Shown: positions 25,774-37,400 of the stretch, one piece after another
Position numbering within the stretch: position 1 is the stretch's first letter
How the letters are laid out: each line of letters starts with the position of its first letter
Assembly (NCBI GenBank): GCA_050084985.1
Contig: JBITNC010000001.1
Coordinates: 95,108,001-95,172,000, forward strand
Length of the DNA stretch: 64,000 nucleotides
Direction of reading: 5' to 3'
Origin: Nageia nagi
Lineage: Eukaryota > Pinophyta
Program-made: the position numbers and the translations under genes
The notes under the pieces: generated by a model
Told to the model about the DNA's origin: nothing
Seen by the model: only the letters and a program-made list of their open reading frames with translations
Databases searched by the model: none

Positions 25774-26471
25774 ATTCTTATATTGAATTCATATTTGTTA
25801 TGACAACTTCACCCCTAGGAGGATTTTATGCTTTATAGTGTTAATTTTGTTATACACCTTCATGGTAAGTTTGCTCTATGTGAGGAACTTATTGTACAAA
25901 TTTTTAAAGCAAAAGATTGGCCAACCTAGCATTGTTCAGTTATCCATGTGTGAAGAACTCTTATGTGTCTTTTGGCACTATTAAATTATCCATATGTAAA
26001 TAACTCCTATGTGCATGCTCTATTTTGTAATGATAATCAACACCTATTTTATATGTCATAGGTGACTATGAGTTTTGCCTTGGCATCTTCATGATGACTT
26101 ATAGTGCACCATTGATTAGTTCATGATGGTATTTGAGTGATTCATCTATATTTATTGATATGAATATGTTACATCTAATTGATATTATTATTTGAGCTGC
26201 TTATGACTTATAGGTTCCTTTGAGATTATAGGTTACTTACTACAAGTATGCAGGCTCTTAGAGACTCTTCATGACTTCCAGTTGGATGACTACTTCATGT
26301 ATATTGAAAATAGTTATGGTTAATAATTATATTTGGAAAAGTAGTGAATCTCAAACTAGATCTTTCTTACTTCACAAATATGTAAAAATTTCTCATCTCC
26401 ATTGTATCTATTTTGAGAACTCTCTTACTTTCTCTCTTATTCGCTCTATCCCAATATTGTATAAGAGGGAG
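25774..26471 (+). other. Copia copy 2 3' UTR with decayed hairpin units
   Basis: At least three units related to the young copy's hairpin array are seen at about 25855-26015, including AAGTTTGCTCTATGTGAGGAACTT and AGTT...AACT arms. A T/C-rich stretch and a purine tract AAGAGGGAG precede the 3' LTR, as in the other copies. Confidence 0.75.
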
Positions 26472-26970
26472 TGTTGGAATGTATAATACATTATTGTAAA
26501 GGTTATTAATAATTCTATGTAAGTTAACTAATACTTAAGGGTATCATTTGATACCTTAAGTATTTAAGTGAATATGATAATATAACTTGTGTTACACTCT
26601 ATGTCATGAGCATGCCCCTTGGGTAAAAGGATGTGCATGTCATGCTTTTGTACATTGGATAAAAGGGTAATCTAAAAAGAGATTTTGACCTATAAATAGA
26701 AGGCTCCATGTTTGTGATCACACACCAATTTCTAGAGTAAAGTTATGCTATAGGATAGCATTTAAGAGTTGAGATTAGGAGGATTGTAAGAGAATTGTAT
26801 TTGTGATTGAAGTAAAGATCTAGTTAGTGGATGTACTCCTAGTTGGAGGAACCACTTACATCTTGTGTTATCTTTGTGAAATTACTTTGTGAGTTTTTTA
26901 TATATGTATTGTGAGATTTCATGTGATCTTGGGAGTTAAGAGTTGTTCATGTTATAGTTCAAATCTATCA
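26472..26970 (+). repeat. Copia copy 2, 3' LTR
   Basis: This starts TGTTGGAATG after the purine tract, contains the TATA box CCTATAAATAG near 26690, and ends TCTATCA. It is followed by the target duplication AGAAC. Confidence 0.94.
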
Positions 26971-29460
26971 AGAACATGGATACATCCTATGAGGTACATA
27001 CCATCTACTTAACATAGATGATTAAATTTTAACCATGAAAGAAAAGAATATGTGATTGAAGTTGCATAAGAAAATACAAACATGATTAGAAGCATCAAAG
27101 ATACTATTATTCCTTATAGAGATATAGAGATACAAGAAGATAAAGATGATAGTATGTATTTGTATAAGGAAACATGTGTTGGAACTTCCAAAATCATTTA
27201 GAAAGTAATCAAAGAGAAATAAATTTTTTTGGTAGGTATGGTACTTCAAAGAAAGCCTAGTGTTCACACCAACACTAGCATTTTCATTGACATAAGCACC
27301 CATGCTTAGATTTAGAAGAGAATGATCATTTGTGTTATCTTACTTGGTCAAAATATGGTAATGTATGGTATCAATATATCAATGATAATACAAAAGAAGT
27401 TTTGTACAATATAGATACATCAAAATTGGATACGAAGAGTGATTTTGAAAGTACATAAATAGCCATATGTGCCAAAGTTAACAAAAAACTAAAGCTATAT
27501 AGTGTCACGTACCATTAATCCCATAGTACATAGAATCAAGATGATATAGAGGTAAAGGAATATGTAAATATGATTGAGAAATCGAAGAGTTGATTGCAAA
27601 AATATTTAAATAAAATAAAGGAAAAAGTGGAATTAGATCAAAATATAGAAAGAAGACCTAAGTTTCAAATAGCAATGATAAATTATCTGGCTTAGAATTA
27701 GATGAACAAATAGTGAAAATGGTTGAGTTAGTACTTGAATCACTAAAGTAGATCAAAAGAAATAGGAAGATGCATGCTTACATTAGGGATAGAGCTAATG
27801 CTACCATTAGCATCCATGTTGAGAAGATATATCATGTTTCAGACTATCCCTTATTAGATAAGATAGTTCCTAGGTCTGATCATATGTTTGAGATATATAA
27901 TACACTTCTACTAGGGGCATAATCTGAGTTCAAAAAGTATCATACTAAGAGATAAGAAAAATTGAATTCCATTCTCATACATATTTTGAAGACAAATGGA
28001 TGACATAGTAGGTTCTTCCCTGATACACTAGTCTACATTTATCTTTCCTCACATTAGAATAGGCTAGGTAGCTAGGGATAAGTGTAAGTGTTTGTGACAT
28101 GGTTTCTCTTATGGCATAATAGGATTAGGGACATTACCTTTTCTTTCCCAACCTAGTGATGAAATACATTGGTTGAATGATCCTCCAGTTGAGATAGAAA
28201 TTAGTACTAAATATATGTCATGAATAGTTCACATTGGAAATAAACTTGTTGGTGATGAAAAATTAAAATATCAAGAGTTTCTTACAAATTTTGGAGATAT
28301 TTTTTCTTATAAATATAGTGATATGACTAGATTGGATCTTGCTTTTGTCACTCATGACTTAGTTATACATGAGTATGCTAAGCTTGTACACTAGAAAAGA
28401 AGACATATGCACCCTAAGCATTCTTTTCTAGTCAAGAAGAAAATAGATAAGTATTATAAGGTTGATTTTTATTGAACCTATTCATTATTCACCATGGTTA
28501 TCTAACATTATTCTTGCTATAAAACTAAATGGAGAGATCATATGTTGTAGAATTTTTAGAGATTTGAATAAGGCTTATCCTAAAGATAATTTTCCTTTGC
28601 CACACATTGATATAATTATAGATTCAACTACAAGCCATGAGATGTTATCATTCATGGATGATTTTTTAGGTTAAAATGAGATAAGGATCAACACAAGACT
28701 TCCTTCACTACACATTGGGGCATATTTTGTTAGATAGTCATACTCTTTAGTCTCAAAAATGCTAAAGAAACATGCCAAAGAGAAATGGTGACTATGTTTC
28801 ACTATTTTATTCATAAATTTGTTGAAGTATATGTTGATGATATTCTTACCAAATATCAGAAAAATGAGGATCATTTAGAAGACTTCAGAGTTATTTTTGA
28901 AAGAATGAGATAGTTCAATTTGAATCTCAATCCTAATAAATGTGTATTTGGAGTATTAAGTGGAAAATTGTTAGGATATATTGTGTTTATAAGAAGAATA
29001 AAGTTTTAACCCAAGAAGGTCAAAGCTATCATGGATATGCCTCCACCTAAGAAAAATAAGTAACTTCAAAGTTTACAAGGGTAAGTAAAAGTAATCAAAA
29101 GATTCGTATATCAATTGGTAGATGGGATAGGTCCTTTCTCCTATTTTTTTAAGAAAGGAAGTAAATATGTTTGGATTGAAGCATATCAGAAAGCACTTGA
29201 GGACATCAAAAGGTACTTACTTAGTCATCCTATTTTGAAACCTATTATGCATGAAAGGCCTTTATATTTATACATTTCAGCTACAAATCATGCTTTAGGA
29301 ACTATTTTGGTGCAAATCAATAATGAAAATAAAAAACGAGTTGTGTATTATTTATCAAAAACTTTACATCAGATGGAAATAAGGTATAATCCAAGTGAGA
29401 AGTTGTGTTATGCTATTGTATACACCACTCAAATGCTAAGGCATTATATGATGAAAGAAA
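26971..29460 (+). pseudogene. pol: Tat/Athila-type gypsy protease end, RT and RNase H, second half (broken)
   Basis: The sequence resumes exactly where 18728 stopped, with a WIHPM-like motif that in plant gypsy elements follows LLGR. RT motifs are FRDLNKAYPKDNFPLPHID (about 28555-28610), HEMLSFMDDF, and YVDDIL near 28830. RNase H is in 29115-29516: PLYLYISATNHALGTILVQ and YNPSEKLCYAIV. The last open frame runs a little past 29460 into the inverted LTR, so its final residues are not native. Integrase is missing because copia copy 4 interrupts here. Confidence 0.83.
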
Positions 29461-29920
29461 TGAATCCTCCTACACCCAAGATCACCTTGGAGTGTTATTC
29501 TACTTCTAAGAAATAACTTAAGAAACAATCACTCAATCACACACAAGTGAGACAATCATGTATAGTGGTTCCTCTCTATCAAGAGAGTACTCCATTATAA
29601 GGAAGATTTTATTAATTTTCAAGATTCACAAAACTCTCTTACAATATTAGAATTCTCTCCTCCTATCAACCTACACTCTAAGAGCACAACAATACTTCAA
29701 ACTCAAGTGTCTTACAACAAGGCCAAGCCCTCTATTTATAAGAGATAACCCCACATTAACTCACCTTTTAACCCAAGGTTTACAAGAGGTAGGAATGGTC
29801 AAGTTGCACTTATTTAACTCTTAAATAACTAAAAGATATTTATAAATATTTTTAGTATTTATATGAATTAAGTGAGACATATTTTAGATACTAAATAATA
29901 ATGCATTAGGAATTCTAATA
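29461..29920 (-). repeat. Copia copy 4, 3' LTR
   Basis: The minus strand runs from TATTAGAATT (decayed TG start) to GGATTCA. It shares the family features CTATTTATA (inverted TATA box, near 29735) and GTGGTTCCTC. The abrupt loss of gypsy similarity at 29460 fixes its end. Confidence 0.85.
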
Positions 29921-29956
29921 GTACCCCTTAATGCAATATTTGGTAGAGAGTAAAGA

Positions 29957-29987
<31 letters not shown>

Positions 29988-30676
29988 TAGTAAGAGATTT
30001 CTTCTCCTAATAGATACAATCAGACATAAAAACATTACATCTTAAGAAGTAGCATATCATAGGTAAGGATCACCTACTTAATCATTTTAAAAAATGGTTT
30101 ATAATACAATAACCATCAACTATATATGGTTTTAATGTACAAAAAGTAGTCTTTAATAAGAATTTTATAAGATGAGCCTCTATGGTCCTGCATACTTGAA
30201 GTAAGTAACCTAATACACAAGATCAGTTAGATCCATCATACATTCATATCAACATAAAATGAATTAAATAATGCCATCCAAAAATTTATCTAATGATTCA
30301 CTATAATTCATGTCAAATATGCCAAGAAAACTCATAGTCACTAACTATATAAGAAACACATGTATTGATTATCATTATCAAAAAATAAGATATACATCCA
30401 AAAATGCACATACTAGTTCCTCACACATGGATAACTAAACAATGCCAACATGCACATATTAGTTCCTCACACATTGATAATTAAATAGTGTAAGAAGTGT
30501 ACAAACAAGTTTATCTTATATGGATAACTTAACAATTCCAACATGCACATATGAATTCCTCACACATGGAGAACCAAAAATTAAAAGTGTACACAAAGAT
30601 CAACACTATACAACCAAAAGATCCTTGTAGGGGTGAATTTATCATCATAAAAAATGAATTCAATAAGAATTAAAAC
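29921..30676 (-). other. Copia copy 4 3' UTR with hairpin units
   Basis: The purine tract AAGGGG lies next to the LTR at about 29923-29930. Three or more copies of a motif with AGTTCCTCACACATGGATAACT-type arms occur at 30410-30580, the minus-strand version of the family hairpin unit. An AT/AG microsatellite is at 29957-29988. Confidence 0.75.
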
Positions 30677-31184
30677 TGTTAGAATTTGTAATGAAATATT
30701 GTAAATATCTATACTCCTTGTAAATTCAATTAATCACTTAAGGGTATGTAGATACCTTAAGAGATTAATAGAATTCTTTAATATGTAGACTTTGACTTTA
30801 CCAAAGTGGGTAGTTGGTTGGTTGAAGTTTGGTGAAACATTTAATGTAACCCTAACCTTACCCTTGGGTTAAAGGAAGGTTAGGGAGGTGCTCTCAACCT
30901 ATAAATAGAGGGCCTCTCCTCATGTAAACATATCTAAGTTTTGAGTAAGATTACTCTACTTGGTTGTGTAGGAGAGAGCTAGAGAATAGTTGTAAGAGAG
31001 ACATAGATTTGAGAATAAGAGAACTAGTTGTGGATGTACTCCCAAGGAGGGAGGAACCACATTATATTGGTGTCATATTGTGTGAATGATGTTCTTAGAA
31101 TTATAGAAGTGTTATCTTGTGTACACTTGAGTTTCCTAGTCTAAGGTCCTAAATGATTTGTTTAGATCTAGTTCAAATCCTTCA
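30677..31184 (+). repeat. Young copia 5' LTR
   Basis: TGTTAGAATT to ATCCTTCA, 508 bases. It promotes element transcription. A near-perfect inverted repeat (CTTAAGGGTAT ... ATACCTTAAG, 30737-30761) lies in U3. Confidence 0.98.
30899..30907 (+). promoter_or_regulatory. TATA box of the young 5' LTR
   Basis: CTATAAATA is about 285 bases upstream of the LTR end. The same box is kept in the LTRs of copies 1, 2, 3 and 4, which supports a promoter role; transcription is expected to begin about 30 bases downstream. Confidence 0.8.
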
Positions 31185-31186
31185 AT

Positions 31187-31199
31187 TGGTATCAGAGCC
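31187..31199 (+). promoter_or_regulatory. Young copia primer-binding site
   Basis: TGGTATCAGAGCC is fully complementary to the 3' end of initiator tRNA-Met and lies two bases after the 5' LTR. Confidence 0.95.
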
Positions 31200-31849
31200 T
31201 TGTTGAGGAAGCCCTTTGGTGTGGAAGCTACATCTTGGAAGTGCTTCATCCTTCTCAACTTTGGAGATCTTCATTCTTCATTGTGAGGTAAAAGGTTTGC
31301 AAAGGTATAACCTTCTATCCTTCTTTAACTAAGTTCATTATGATACTAATCTTTTGTATGATTATGCTAGCTTAATGTCTTAGCAATACCCTAATATATT
31401 TTTGCTATTCTCTTCTTACTAACAAACTTTTATGTTAGTAATCTATTTTTAATGTACAAAGAAAATTTTTTTTCTTTTGAGCAAAAATATATTATGCTAG
31501 CATCTTATTGAAAAGATTTTTTACAAAGTCTTTTGTGAACAATATCAAAAAAAGGAGGAAGGTGCAATTTTTTTTTTTATATTTTATTGTTGAAATAGAA
31601 AGGAGGACAAATTTTTTAAAGGGCACAATCATATATTAGTGGCACCATAATATATATCTTGCATTATTTTAAACCTATAGTCAAAAGCTTATATATATTT
31701 TTTATTTTAAACAAATTTGTTTAAATGCTAAATTAAAAAATATATATGGGGGCAATTAATACAAATATATTTACTAAATTGCATTCACATTTTGTTTTAC
31801 AATAAAAATTGGAGGGGTCAAATTAAATTTTTAAAAACAAACAAGGGGG

Positions 31850-32690
31850 GTCCATGCGCACGCAGCCTCTGGTGGCTCCTCCCGCCCACCGCTGCACCGC
31901 GCTCCTCCACCACCCCGCGCCTTGCACGACTGCGGCCAGCACCTGTTGCCGCTCCGTTCCTTCTCCAGCACCCTCCCTGGCTATGCCCACACCGACATCT
32001 TTGCTGCCATGCCGGGTGTCGCATCGTTGCTTCAGCATCATGTCCAGCCCCGTGATCACCGCAGACCCTATTTCATCGGCTTTCGAATTATGGCCTCCGC
32101 TAGGAGAATGCCGTAATGAATTTTCTGCATTTTCTTGACAGCCTTCATCTTGCTGCGAATCTCTGCCACCTGATTTACTTTCCGCCTTGATTGTGTCCGC
32201 ATCCACTCTATCTTGTTGCATCTTCAGCTCAAATAATTGAACGTATTCTACCAGAAATCACAAGTACATGGTGAAAATTTGAGCTAAACTGGAATGATTT
32301 CAGTCCAAGCTTGAGTTTGATGCGTTGAAGAGGAGATCGAACGAGTTGAAAACCTCACGATCTGACAAAATCCATAGATAAATATAGGCACCCGTAACAT
32401 CACACATACACACAACGCAGAGAACAGCGCAGACCACCATTTCATGCCATGCCCTGCTTCCAACGCTCCTTGGATATGCCCCCCGCTGCCTGAACTCTAC
32501 TCACACTTTATTGGCCAACACCGATCGCAGGATATGCAATGATGCCATTTTTTCACGTCAATATCCTCCCTCACGTCATGCCTTCGGTAGTCCACAGCCG
32601 CCCCACATGACTTACCGACTCCACCCGACTCCTTCGGTCTCCCCTGCCACCTCCGGTCGCCCTACCCCCACGGCTTCACGATAGACATGG
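31850..32690 (-). other. GC-rich island, possible captured host promoter and exon
   Basis: This block is strikingly richer in G+C and CpG than anything else in the window and is absent from the leaders of copies 1, 2 and 3. On the minus strand a frame from 32221 (MQQDRVDADTIKAESK) has balanced, gene-like codon use for at least 75 residues, with Gln, Asp, Glu and Ser common. A TATA-like TATATTTA lies at 32378-32385, about 160 bases upstream. No family is recognised. The arrangement fits a host gene 5' end captured in antisense; a random GC-rich origin is not excluded. Confidence 0.5.
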
Positions 32691-33115
32691 CCACCTTTCA
32701 ATTTTTTTTGCACACCATAGTTGTTGAGCTTTTAATTATTACCCACTACCATGCATTTATTTTTTTTGACTTGAAGTATTTTACACATATACTTCTTAGG
32801 CATTTTTTTTCTTGCTTCCCTAGATGTAATTTATACTTAAATTTTATCTAGATGTTGCATATGATGCATGTATCTTATTTGAAGAATAAAACATGCTTAG
32901 GACTTAAATTTTTTAATGCATGATGCATCCTTACTTAAATTTTTAAGTCATGATACAATGCATGTTATGAATACTAAGTATGCTTAGGACTTAAATTTTT
33001 AATGCATGATGCATGCTTACTTAAATTTTTAAGTCGTGATATACTAAGTAGGACTTAGTTCTTATGTTTAATTCATTAAGTGCTTTGAGAAAAATATGAA
33101 CAATGTAAACGTCCT

Positions 33116-33720
33116 TTAGGGGTTAGAACAAAACCCATTGGACTCAATTTTTTGGCCTTTTTAAGGTTTCAAGTTCGTGTGGATGGAGTATTTTTTTCCT
33201 TACTTTATATTTTTTGCACATTTGCTTATACTTGCAATACGCAAAAATATGAAAAGTAACCCCTAAAATGAATACATCCGCACGTATTTTCCACAACATG
33301 ACTTGTTTGGGGAGCCATGAGGTGAGGACAGGGCAGACTGGAGCCCTTTTAGTCCGAAGAACCGAGTGGTGGTAAGTCCGTCTTAATTGCCCCTAAGACC
33401 TCTGTTGGATTGGACATAACTCTATTAGGTGGACAGGCATGTGTGTAGTGATACCACATGTCCGCACGTCCATTCAGGGATTATCCTGATAACCTAGGAG
33501 GAAAACTGAAACCCTTAATCAAGATAATTAAAATGGCCGGTCCAAGATACGTCGGATCCTTGGAAAATAGTAAGTACTTCTCCTTGTGAGAGTATATCAC
33601 TGACCAAGGTGAACTGGTTGAGGACTGGTAGTACCTGGGCTCCACCTTACGGGCATCCAGGTGAAGGCCTAATTCTATACAAGAAAAAAACCCCAACTTT
33701 ATCCGTCTATTGATCGTGGT
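33116..33720 (+). repeat. Conserved leader block, young copy
   Basis: The best preserved version of the block shared by copies 1, 2, 3 and 5. It starts at CCTTTAGGGGTTAGAAC and includes AAACCCATTGGACTC, ACATGACTTGTTTGGGG, a GCATGTG/CACATG inverted repeat at about 33430-33455 and the GGGCATCCAGGTGAAGGCC word. It is non-coding, yet kept in order in all four leaders. Confidence 0.8.
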
Positions 33721-33831
33721 TAATGAGTTTACACATGTGGGACATGTTTGCTTATTGGATGTTTTATATGTATAGATGGAAAAATTGTAAAAGTTTACAT
33801 TCTTATTGCATATTTATTTGTTTTTGTAGCA

Positions 33832-34443
33832 ATGGTTGAAACCTTCGTTCCCAAGCACATACTCGATGGTTCCAACTTTGGAATATGGGAACCTCGTATG
33901 AAAGCCGAGTTACAAGCAAGAAAGCTGTGGCAGACAGTTAGTGAAGACATGGTTGCTCCTACCGATGAGAAGGCTCTTGAAGTATACAACTCAAAGAATG
34001 AGTTAGCAACTTCTATGATTTACCGTGCAGTTTCAGATGATGTCCTTCTCATGATTTCTTCATCAACTTCAGCAAAGGAAGCTTGGGATAGGTTAAAGAA
34101 AATTTACCTTGGGTCCAAATTTTCAAGGAGGTTTACCATTCTACAAAAGTTGTTGCAGTATCGACAAAGTGAAGATGAAAGTGCCTCCATCTACTTAAAC
34201 AAAATCATTGACCTCAGGACACAACTGGTTGGTTGTGGGTGCAATTGGATCAATGATGAGTTCATGGTCTTCATCATTCTACAAAGCCTTACTACAAAGT
34301 TCAGCAACTTTGTCACGGTTATGGAAACAAGGCTCGATGATGAAGAAGATGTCATCTCACTTGATAACCTTTCAAGACTTCTTCTGAAGCATGAGGAAAC
34401 TTTGAACAAGAAAATGTTGAACCTTTCTCCAAAGGACAAATAG
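33832..34443 (+). CDS. gag: Young copia gag, N-terminal part
   Basis: 203 residues from the ATG two bases after the putative acceptor; the upstream in-frame ATG at 33748 lies in the leader and is not conserved. Gag forms the particle that packages element RNA. It starts MVETFVPKHILDGSNFG and contains the copia capsid pattern IYLGSKFSRRFTILQKLLQ, then FMVFIILQSL and LSRLLLKHEETLNKKML. It ends at TAG 34441-34443. Copies 2 and 3 read on without a stop at this point, so the stop comes from a one-base insertion in the A run at 34438-34440. The rest of gag lies in the +1 frame. Confidence 0.93.
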   Translation: MVETFVPKHILDGSNFGIWEPRMKAELQARKLWQTVSEDMVAPTDEKALEVYNSKNELATSMIYRAVSDDVLLMISSSTSAKEAWDRLKKIYLGSKFSRRFTILQKLLQYRQSEDESASIYLNKIIDLRTQLVGCGCNWINDEFMVFIILQSLTTKFSNFVTVMETRLDDEEDVISLDNLSRLLLKHEETLNKKMLNLSPKDK

Positions 34444-37400
34444 CATTGCTCTAGGAGCAATCAAAACTCCTTTCAAGAAAAAGTTCAAACATTACAAATT
34501 CAAAGATAACAAGTCCTCATCTACCTTCAGGAAGTATGACAAAAAGGGCAACAACAACAACAATCATGGCAACTACAGGCACAGGAATGATAAAGCAGGA
34601 TCAAGCAATCCAACACCTCAGGAAAAGTTTGATAAGAATTGTAACTTCTGTGGCATCTTTGGGCACAAAGAGTATGATTGTCGCAAAAAGAAATTTGCTC
34701 AAAAAGGAAAGGGAAATGCAAATGTGAGAACTTTCAATAATAGAAAGAAGAACAAGCATACTGCTAATGTTGCCTACTACTCAATGACTCAAACTATTTC
34801 AAATGATTGGATTGTTGATACAGGATGCACTAATCACATGTGTTATGAAAAAGATAAGTTTGAAAACTTTCATAAGTACAAAAAGGATGCAGTTGTGATA
34901 GGTGATAGTACAGTCCTTGATGTTCACGGAATAGGAAGTGTGAAGATTCATGGAAAGACTCTTGATGATGTCTTTTATGTGCCTAAACTAAGGATGAATC
35001 TCATCTCCGTGATTCAAATTACAAGAAAAGGATGCTCATTTGAGTTTACCTCACACTCTTGGTGTGTTAAGAAAGGACTTGCCACTTTGATGAAAGGATC
35101 AGTAAAGAATGACCTTTATATTGTGGATCAAGTACATTCAAAGATTTGTCTTGCTGCAAATGTTTGTTCAAAAGGTAATCTTTGGCATCAACGATTAGGA
35201 CACCTTAACCACAAGAGTATTCGAGCTATGAAAACTCAAGAACGTGTGGAAGGTTTACCTAATATCTCACCCACAATTGGTCTTTGTGAAAGGTGCATTC
35301 TAGGAAAGATGCATAGACAAAAGTTTGAAAAAGATAAGGCAACTCGGGCTACTTGTCCTCTTCAACTTGTGCATTCAGATTTGATGGGTTCTTTTCAGAC
35401 TAAGTCACTAGGTGGAGCTTCTTATGTTCTGACCTTCGTTGATGACTTCAGTAGGATGACATTTGGTTATCTACTTGAGCACAAGGATCAAACTTTTGAC
35501 AGGTTTAGAGACTTCAAGGCACTTGTTGAAAATCAAACTGATTTTAAGATCAAGATGCTGAGATCTGACAATGGGGGTGAATATAATAGCAATGAGTTTA
35601 ACGAATTTTGTGTTAAACATGGGATTAAGCGACAATTCACAATCCCATACACCCCTCAGCAAAATGGAGTTGCTGAAAGGAAGAATCACACCATTATGGA
35701 AATGGCAAGATGCATGTTGGGTAACCTTCCTAGTTTCTTATGGGGCGAAGCTGTACACACTACTATTCACACCCTAAATAGTTGTCCTACTAAGGCAGTT
35801 GAAGGTAAAACTCCATATGAAGCATGGACAGGAAAGAAACCTAACCTCTCACACTTCAGAATCTTCGGTTGTGATGCATTTGCCTTCATTACCTCAGAGA
35901 AAAGAAAGAAGCTCGATAAACGATCAGAAAAATGCATCTTTGTGGGGTATGATAATCAGCATAGAGGTTACAGGCTCTACTCTTCATCCCATAAAATAGT
36001 CTTTGTGTCTAGGGATGTTAAGTTCAATGAACTTTCTGAGGATACGACCTCTCATGCTGAAGTGTCTGATATAGATGATTCTTCACCTGCACCTAACTGG
36101 TTGGATGAGCATGTAGAGAAGTCACCACAAGAGCAAAATTCTCCGGCACAGAGAATTACAAGAAGTATGACCTTGAATAAATCCTTATTTGCCAAAATTG
36201 ATAATATGCATGAGCCATCAACCTTCAAAGAAGCTTCCAAGCAAGAGTGTTGGATGGAAGCTATGAAAGTTGAGTATGAGGCTCTCATGAAAAATGAAAC
36301 TTGGGATTTGGTTCCTTATCCCAATGAGAAAAATGTGATTGGCAATAAATGGATATACAAGGTCAAGTACAATTCTGATGGAAAAATTGAAAAGTACAAG
36401 GCAAGGTTAGTAGCCAAAGGATTCGCTCAGAAATATGGTATTGATTATGAGGAAACCTTTGCTCCTGTAGCCAAGATGCCTACTGTCAGAATAATTCTTG
36501 CTCTTTCTGCAGGTCAAGGATGGAAAGCTTTTCAACTTGATGTCAAAAGTGCATTTCTCAATGGTGACTTGGATGTTGAAATCTACATGAATCAACCAGA
36601 AGGATTTATTCCAGAAGGAAAAGAGACTCTTGTGTGCAAGCTAAAGAAGTCTTTGTATGGACTTAAGCAAGCACCTAGAGCATGGTACACGAAAATTTCA
36701 GGATTCTTTGCAGATATTGGTTTTTCCAAGTGCTTCTCAGATTCAGATCTATATGTACTCAATCAAGGAAATGATGTGGTCATAATTCTCCTTTATGTGG
36801 ATGATCTTCTCATAACAGGCAATAATATTGAAATCATCCAAGAGTGCATCTCCAAACTCAAGGCAACATTTGAAATGACTGATCTAGGTCTATTGCATTA
36901 CTATCTTGGGATGCAAGTATACCAACACAAAGATTGTACTTATCTTAGTCAATCTAAGTATATATCAGACATCTTGCAAAAGTTTGGAATGGAGGAGTGC
37001 AAATATGCTGCAATACCTGTTTCTCCTGGAATCGTTGTCTCACTGAGCTCAGATTCTCAGTTGGCTGATGCTACAGCTTATAGACAATTGATTGGTAGTC
37101 TTCTGTATCTGACTATCTCTCATCCTGATATTGCCTTTGCAGTGAATCTGATGGCACGATTCATGCAAAAACCATATGTTGAACACCTCAATGCTATTAA
37201 GCAAATCTTGAGGTATGTTGCAGGGACAAAGGATCTTGCTCTTAAGTATTCCAAAATGCCCTCAATTGTTCTCTTAGGGTTCTCAGATTCTGATTATGGG
37301 GGAGATAGAGATGACAGAAAATCAACCTCTGCATATGTGTTTAGCATTGGTTCAGGTGCTATCTCTTGGGCTTCCAAGAAGCAACCTACTGTGACTCTTT

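Larger units (their letters stand above)
18729..26970 (+). mobile_element. Copia copy 2, full-length but heavily decayed
   Basis: LTRs lie at 18729-19196 and 26472-26970, with a perfect 5-base target duplication AGAAC (18724-18728 and 26971-26975). The order is LTR, primer site, leader of about 2.6 kb, gag, protease, integrase, RT, RNase H, 3' UTR, LTR. Integrase before RT makes it Ty1/copia. The coding part has dozens of stops, many at positions where the young copy has CAG, CAA or TGG. It inserted into an older gypsy element and split it. Confidence 0.96.
31288..33829 (+). other. Candidate 5' leader intron of the young copia
   Basis: The donor-like GAG|GTAAAA is at 31285-31293 and the T-rich acceptor TTTTTGTAG ends at 33829, only two bases before the gag ATG. 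Both sites are matched at the same places in copy 3, the donor also in copy 1 and the acceptor also in copy 2. The 2542-base interval is A+T-rich except for its island, has many upstream ATGs and stops, and would block translation of gag unless removed or bypassed. Splicing is inferred; no transcript data are available. Confidence 0.6.

Noticed and set aside
31792-32138. Plus-strand frames in the GC-rich island
   Set aside because: Pro/Arg/Ser-rich frames are expected by chance in GC-rich DNA; the minus-strand frame from 32221 has the more gene-like codon use and an upstream TATA-like box.
33748-33831. Upstream in-frame ATG that would extend young copia gag by 28 codons
   Set aside because: The extension lies before the putative acceptor site and is absent from copies 2, 3 and 4, whereas similarity begins at the ATG at 33832.
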